NCBI GenBank assembly: GCA_031285465.1
Contig: JAITWD010000222.1
Coordinates: forward strand, 1-6,315
DNA from: Lachnospiraceae bacterium
Lineage (GTDB): Bacteria; Bacillota; Clostridia; Lachnospirales; Lachnospiraceae
Direction of reading: 5' to 3'
DNA length: 6,315 nt
The position numbers and the translations under genes are program-made. The notes beneath the pieces are model-generated. The model was given only the letters and a program-made list of their open reading frames with translations. It was not told the origin of the DNA and made no database searches. Below, piece by piece: positions 5,557 through 6,315 of this stretch (the stretch's first letter is position 1; every line of letters begins with the position of its first letter).

Positions 5557-6315
5557 CTAAAGTTCAGCAAAAGATCCTCTGCTCCGTCGCTGCCGATACA
5601 CCTCATAAAGCAAAATAGCTGTTGCCGCCGCCGCATTCAATGACTCTACCTGTCCTTCCATCGGAATTCTGACATTTACATCGGCACAACCCGCCGTTTC
5701 CGCCGTTAACCCTTTTCCTTCATTACCGATCAAAAAAGCCGTCCCACCGACATATTCACCGGCATCATATTGAATCGGCATCGCCCCGGATAATCCCGCC
5801 GCAAAAACTCTGACTCCTGATTCTTTAAGTAAATTAATGGTCGTCTCCAGATGATCAACATACACAAAGGGTACCCGAAAAATCGACCCCATCGTCGACC
5901 GAATGGTCTTCGGATTGTAAATATCCACACACCCCCGGCTCATAATGATCCCGTCCACACCGGCACCTTCCGCCGTTCGCATTATAGTCCCCAGATTACC
6001 CGGATCCTGAATATCCTCCAGCACCAGCCAAAAAGGTGCCGATCGGTTCTGACCATTCCCCCGCTTTAGTAGCTGCGAAAGATCGGGCTCCTTTCGCTTT
6101 AGCACACACAGTATCCCCTGGGGCGTCAACGTAGCTGACATCTTACGAAAAACCTCTTCACTGACCAGTTCGATGACTTTACCAGTCAACCGCGCCAATT
6201 GATTTGTAACTTCACCATTGCCATATTTGTCCGCAAAACCTTCGGTCAAATAAACTTCAGCGATCATCTCCACCGGCGCTTCCATAAAAAGCTTACTCCC
6301 TTCAATAATGAAGAG
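5557..6315 (-). CDS. TrmH/SpoU-family rRNA 2'-O-methyltransferase (5' partial)
   Basis: The frame is open to the right edge, giving 252 visible residues. The first ones read LFIIEGSKL, the normal start of the SpoU substrate-binding domain, so the true start lies outside and ATG 6285 is internal. Family members transfer a methyl group from S-adenosylmethionine to a ribose 2'-OH in 23S rRNA or tRNA through a trefoil-knot SPOUT domain. Motif 1 is LVLEDIQDPGNLGTIMRTAE (97-116), motif 2 FLIGNEGKGL (194-203) and motif 3 IPMEGQVESLNAAAATAI (217-234). The presence of an N-terminal substrate-binding domain and the total size fit the YsgA/RlmB-like group acting on 23S rRNA; the exact target nucleotide cannot be read from the sequence. 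It lies upstream of proC on the same strand, with no clear terminator between them. Confidence 0.93.
   Translation of the reverse strand, partial: LFIIEGSKLFMEAPVEMIAEVYLTEGFADKYGNGEVTNQLARLTGKVIELVSEEVFRKMSATLTPQGILCVLKRKEPDLSQLLKRGNGQNRSAPFWLVLEDIQDPGNLGTIMRTAEGAGVDGIIMSRGCVDIYNPKTIRSTMGSIFRVPFVYVDHLETTINLLKESGVRVFAAGLSGAMPIQYDAGEYVGGTAFLIGNEGKGLTAETAGCADVNVRIPMEGQVESLNAAAATAILLYEVYRQRRSRGSFAEL

Noticed and set aside
6283..6285. ATG as start of the rRNA methyltransferase
   Set aside because: The frame stays open to the window edge and encodes LFIIEGSKL, a normal part of the N-terminal domain. No ribosome binding site is properly placed before this ATG.
1..6315. CRISPR array, tRNA, rRNA, insertion sequence, integrase or toxin-antitoxin genes
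   Set aside because: None was recognised on either strand; no regularly spaced repeats or transposase-like frames are present.

Overview
The window looks like chromosomal DNA from a low-to-mid GC Gram-positive bacterium, probably of the Clostridia or a related Firmicutes class. The grounds are strong GGAGG-type ribosome binding sites, sigma-A type promoters, a WalR-like operator, a secreted SH3b/SleB-type cell wall hydrolase, and the GH4 plus sugar-kinase pair. The genus cannot be fixed from the sequence alone.

Left part (1-2080, + strand): the 3' two thirds of a GH4 6-phospho-beta-glucosidase gene runs in from outside the window. It is followed, after a 98-nt gap holding a strong hairpin, by a BadF/N-acetylglucosamine-kinase-type sugar kinase and then a hairpin terminator. 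The two genes read as the end of a disaccharide-use operon: hydrolysis of a phosphorylated disaccharide, then phosphorylation of the free sugar released.

Middle (2081-3193): an AT-rich Nudix hydrolase gene with its own promoter looks like an accessory insertion. Its last ten codons lie antisense to the tail of a different, decayed Nudix gene on the minus strand, of which only about 42 C-terminal codons are recognisable. A 16-bp perfect hairpin then separates the convergent transcription units.

Right part (3194-6315, - strand): in order of transcription these are a TrmH/SpoU-family rRNA methyltransferase (5' end outside the window), proC (pyrroline-5-carboxylate reductase) with a TTG start and its own terminator, and the secreted cell wall hydrolase. 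The 378-base stretch between proC and the hydrolase (4268-4645) holds no gene. It contains the proC terminator, a good promoter, a consensus WalR box and a roughly 200-nt leader with long-range inverted repeats, all pointing toward the hydrolase.

No wholly new multi-gene system is evident. The most interesting items are the hydrolase regulatory region, the overlap of two unrelated Nudix genes, and the unusual Nudix enzyme itself.
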